Source: Streptomyces fulvoviolaceus (GTDB taxonomy: Bacteria > Actinomycetota > Actinomycetes > Streptomycetales > Streptomycetaceae). From it: a DNA stretch of 35,472 nt. The stretch covers positions 1 through 35,472 of the forward strand of contig NZ_JOEY01000073.1 of NCBI RefSeq assembly GCF_000718165.1. Direction: 5' to 3'. Under the pieces are notes generated by a model. It was not told the DNA's origin, ran no database searches, and saw only the letters and a list, made by a program, of their open reading frames with translations. A program made the position numbers and the translations under genes. Shown here piece by piece: positions 33,670-35,472 of this stretch; the stretch's first letter is position 1; each line of letters starts with the position of its first letter.

Positions 33670-35148
33670 GTGAACGAGATCGTGGGCGGAGTCCGTCGTA
33701 CGAAGGTGCTCATCGTCGGGTCCGGAGGGAACGGGATCTCCGCGGCGGTACTGCTGAAGCAGGCGGGGATCGAGGACTTCGTGATCATCACGAAGCACAA
33801 CGACTTCGGGGGTGTGTGGCACCAGAACACGTACCCGGGGTGTGGGGTGGACGGGGCGATCTCCATCTACCAGTTCAGCTTCGCCATCAACCCGGAATGG
33901 TCGACCCTGTTCGCGAAACAACCCGAAGTGGCGGCCTATCTGCGGAAGGTCGCGGCCGACCACGATCTCTACGCACGCACGCGTTTCGGGACCGAGATGC
34001 TGGGCGCGGAATGGCTGGAGGACTCCGCGTGCTGGTCGGTGTCGACGACGGGTGGTACGTACCACGCTGATGCCCTGGTTCTTGTGACCGGTTTTCTGGA
34101 GGAGCCGGTCTTCCCGAAGATTCCCGGTGTGGATTCCTTCGAGGGGCGGATCTTCCATTCGTCGATGTGGCCGGAGGGCTACACCGGCGAGGGCGACCGG
34201 ATCGCTGTCGTCGGCACCGGATCGTCAGCCCTGCAGATCGTGCCGTCGATGCAGAAGGCGGCGCGGCAGGTCACGGTGTTCCAGCGCACCCCGGCCTGGA
34301 TCCTGCCCAAGAACGACCGCGTCTTCACCGCGGAGGACATGGCGTCCTTCCGTGAATCGCCCGAGATACTCCTGCAACAGCGACAGGAGATCTTCGAGTA
34401 CGCGGAGCGCATGTGGGAGAACGCGTTCCTGATGAAGGATCCTGCGGAGTCCCAGAAGTTCGAGGACATGGCTCGCGCGTACCTGGAGGAGCAGGTACCC
34501 GACCCGGAGCTGCGTCGGATGCTGACGCCTGATCACCAGTTCGCCTGCAAGCGGCCGGGCGCGAGCGACGACTACTACGCGGCGTTGCAGGAGGAGAACG
34601 TCGAGCTGGTGGCGGAAGGGACCGCGGAGATCGGTGCGGGGTCCATCCGGTCCACCGGCGGGCGCGAGTTCGAAGTGGACACGATCGTCCTCGCCACGGG
34701 TTTCCTCTACGGCGGTCACGTCCTGCACAAGATAAAGCGGCGTGACGGCAGGACGGTGGGCGAGGTTCAGCAGGGTCATCCGCGGGCGTACAAGTCCGTG
34801 GAGGTCTCCGGCTGTCCCAACCTCTTCCTGATCGGCGGCGCCGGGCCCAACGGCCAGAACTGGAACGGTCTTGCCTGCGGGGAGGTCGTGGGGGCGTACC
34901 TGGTCAAGGTGCTCCAGTACATGGAGGAGCACGGGATCCGCGCGGTCGAGGTCCACGAGAGCGCCGAGACCGAATGGAAGCGCCGGACCGACGAGATCCT
35001 CGCGCACGGTCCGACCGTGGCCGGCGGGTGCGTGAACTACTCGCAGGACGACACCGGTCACAACAAGGCCGCCTACCCCGGAAACCAGAGGGAAATGGAA
35101 GCGGCCCTGAGCAAGTTCGAGACCGCGGTCCACCACGTCATCGCTTAG
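33670..35148 (+). CDS. FAD-dependent Baeyer-Villiger-type monooxygenase
   Basis: The 492-residue flavoprotein has two Rossmann motifs (VGSGGNGIS near 17 and VGTGSSAL near 182). Between them lies the Baeyer-Villiger fingerprint, FEGRIFHSSMWPEG, matching FxGxxxHxxxW[P/D] at about 157-168. The early DFGGVWHQNTYPGCGVD segment is the usual FAD/active-site region. It uses NADPH and O2 to turn a ketone into an ester or lactone. GTG at 33670 is preferred, with GAGGG upstream; a GTG at 33634 would add 12 residues. It is followed after 84 nt by an acyl-CoA dehydrogenase-fold gene, perhaps a flavin-dependent hydroxylase partner. Confidence 0.9.
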   Translation: MNEIVGGVRRTKVLIVGSGGNGISAAVLLKQAGIEDFVIITKHNDFGGVWHQNTYPGCGVDGAISIYQFSFAINPEWSTLFAKQPEVAAYLRKVAADHDLYARTRFGTEMLGAEWLEDSACWSVSTTGGTYHADALVLVTGFLEEPVFPKIPGVDSFEGRIFHSSMWPEGYTGEGDRIAVVGTGSSALQIVPSMQKAARQVTVFQRTPAWILPKNDRVFTAEDMASFRESPEILLQQRQEIFEYAERMWENAFLMKDPAESQKFEDMARAYLEEQVPDPELRRMLTPDHQFACKRPGASDDYYAALQEENVELVAEGTAEIGAGSIRSTGGREFEVDTIVLATGFLYGGHVLHKIKRRDGRTVGEVQQGHPRAYKSVEVSGCPNLFLIGGAGPNGQNWNGLACGEVVGAYLVKVLQYMEEHGIRAVEVHESAETEWKRRTDEILAHGPTVAGGCVNYSQDDTGHNKAAYPGNQREMEAALSKFETAVHHVIA

Positions 35149-35232
35149 GACCTGACCGCAGCGACCCCCCGCTTCGCAACGCGAGGCATGTGAGCCGGTT
35201 GCCGTGTGCGTACTACTTGAAGGAGTCAGAGG

Positions 35233-35472
35233 ATGAGTATCGTTTTGGACCGTCCGTCGGCCACGACGGCGGATCGTGAACTGCGTGCCGAACTGATGGA
35301 ACGAGCCTCCAAGCTCGTTCCCCTGCTCGCCGCGAACGCGGAACGCACCGACGTCGAACGACGGGTGCCGGAGGAGAACATCACCGCACTGCGCGAGGCC
35401 GGACTGCTGTCCCTGCTGCGGCCCAAGCGCTTCGGCGGACTGCAGACCGACATCCGCACCTCCCTGGAAATA
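35233..35472 (+). CDS. Acyl-CoA dehydrogenase-fold flavoprotein (partial, 3' end beyond right edge)
   Basis: Only the first 80 residues are present. They read LAANAERTDVERRVPEENIT, ALREAGLLSLLRPKRFGGL, which is the N-terminal helical domain of the acyl-CoA dehydrogenase superfamily. The subgroup with this layout includes flavin-dependent monooxygenases such as HsaA and dibenzothiophene/pigment hydroxylases. AAGGAG lies 8-9 nt before the ATG at 35233. The same strand and short spacing after the Baeyer-Villiger gene suggest an operon. The true dehydrogenase catalytic Glu region is off the edge, so hydroxylase and dehydrogenase cannot be separated. Confidence 0.8.
   Translation, partial: MSIVLDRPSATTADRELRAELMERASKLVPLLAANAERTDVERRVPEENITALREAGLLSLLRPKRFGGLQTDIRTSLEI

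Overview
This window reads as a stretch of a Streptomyces chromosome, or that of a close actinomycete relative. It is strongly GC-rich, uses GTG and some TTG starts, has purine-rich Shine-Dalgarno sites, and carries families typical of that group (FadR- and HutC-type GntR regulators, MmyB-type helix-turn-helix regulators, PaaX, a TSUP exporter). About 33 apparently intact or edge-truncated genes and 7 decayed ones are supported. No tRNA, rRNA, CRISPR array or complete insertion sequence was seen.

Layout. (1) 1-3036 is a scarred edge: the start of a BtrH-like gene running off the left end, the tail of a tyrosine recombinase, a second integrase-type gene broken by a nonsense codon and two frameshifts, and a truncated IclR regulator. 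(2) 3037-15349 is a catabolic regulon. A minus-strand operon encodes a crotonase-fold hydrolase resembling 6-oxocamphor hydrolase, a 4-oxalocrotonate-type tautomerase, a beta-hydroxyacid dehydrogenase, a split transketolase and an aldehyde dehydrogenase. A DHDPS-family lyase is divergent from it. A FadR-type GntR regulator, an MFS transporter, a cupin and a frameshifted sugar isomerase/epimerase follow. Six similar palindromes (consensus KTGGYNNNSCCRA) lie upstream of these genes and are the likely operators. The substrate is unknown; a carbocyclic or sugar-acid-like beta-diketone is my best inference. (3) 15564-21444 is a sulfide/persulfide detoxification regulon: a CstR-like repressor, a metallo-beta-lactamase/rhodanese protein, two more rhodaneses, a TSUP exporter and a type II sulfide:quinone oxidoreductase, with three ACCC/GGGT operators. 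The SQR gene is divergent from a HutC-type regulator whose promoter region has two TGTACGTACA palindromes.

(4) 21709-32702 is a mosaic of small oxidative genes: a cupin divergent from an FAH-family hydrolase, an aldo/keto reductase beside a frameshifted regulator, fragments of an SDR and a zinc alcohol dehydrogenase, then an MmyB-type regulator divergent from a carboxymuconolactone decarboxylase-like gene, cupin, quinone oxidoreductase and zinc alcohol dehydrogenase. An orphan PaaX-family regulator and an SDR/MmyB-type divergent pair follow. (5) 32893-35472 holds a SnoaL/NTF2-like gene divergent from a Baeyer-Villiger-type flavoprotein monooxygenase, followed by the start of an acyl-CoA dehydrogenase-fold gene that runs off the right end.

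How the parts work together is inferred from co-orientation, overlaps and shared operator-like repeats. All family calls are by recognition of motifs in the translated sequence, without database searches.
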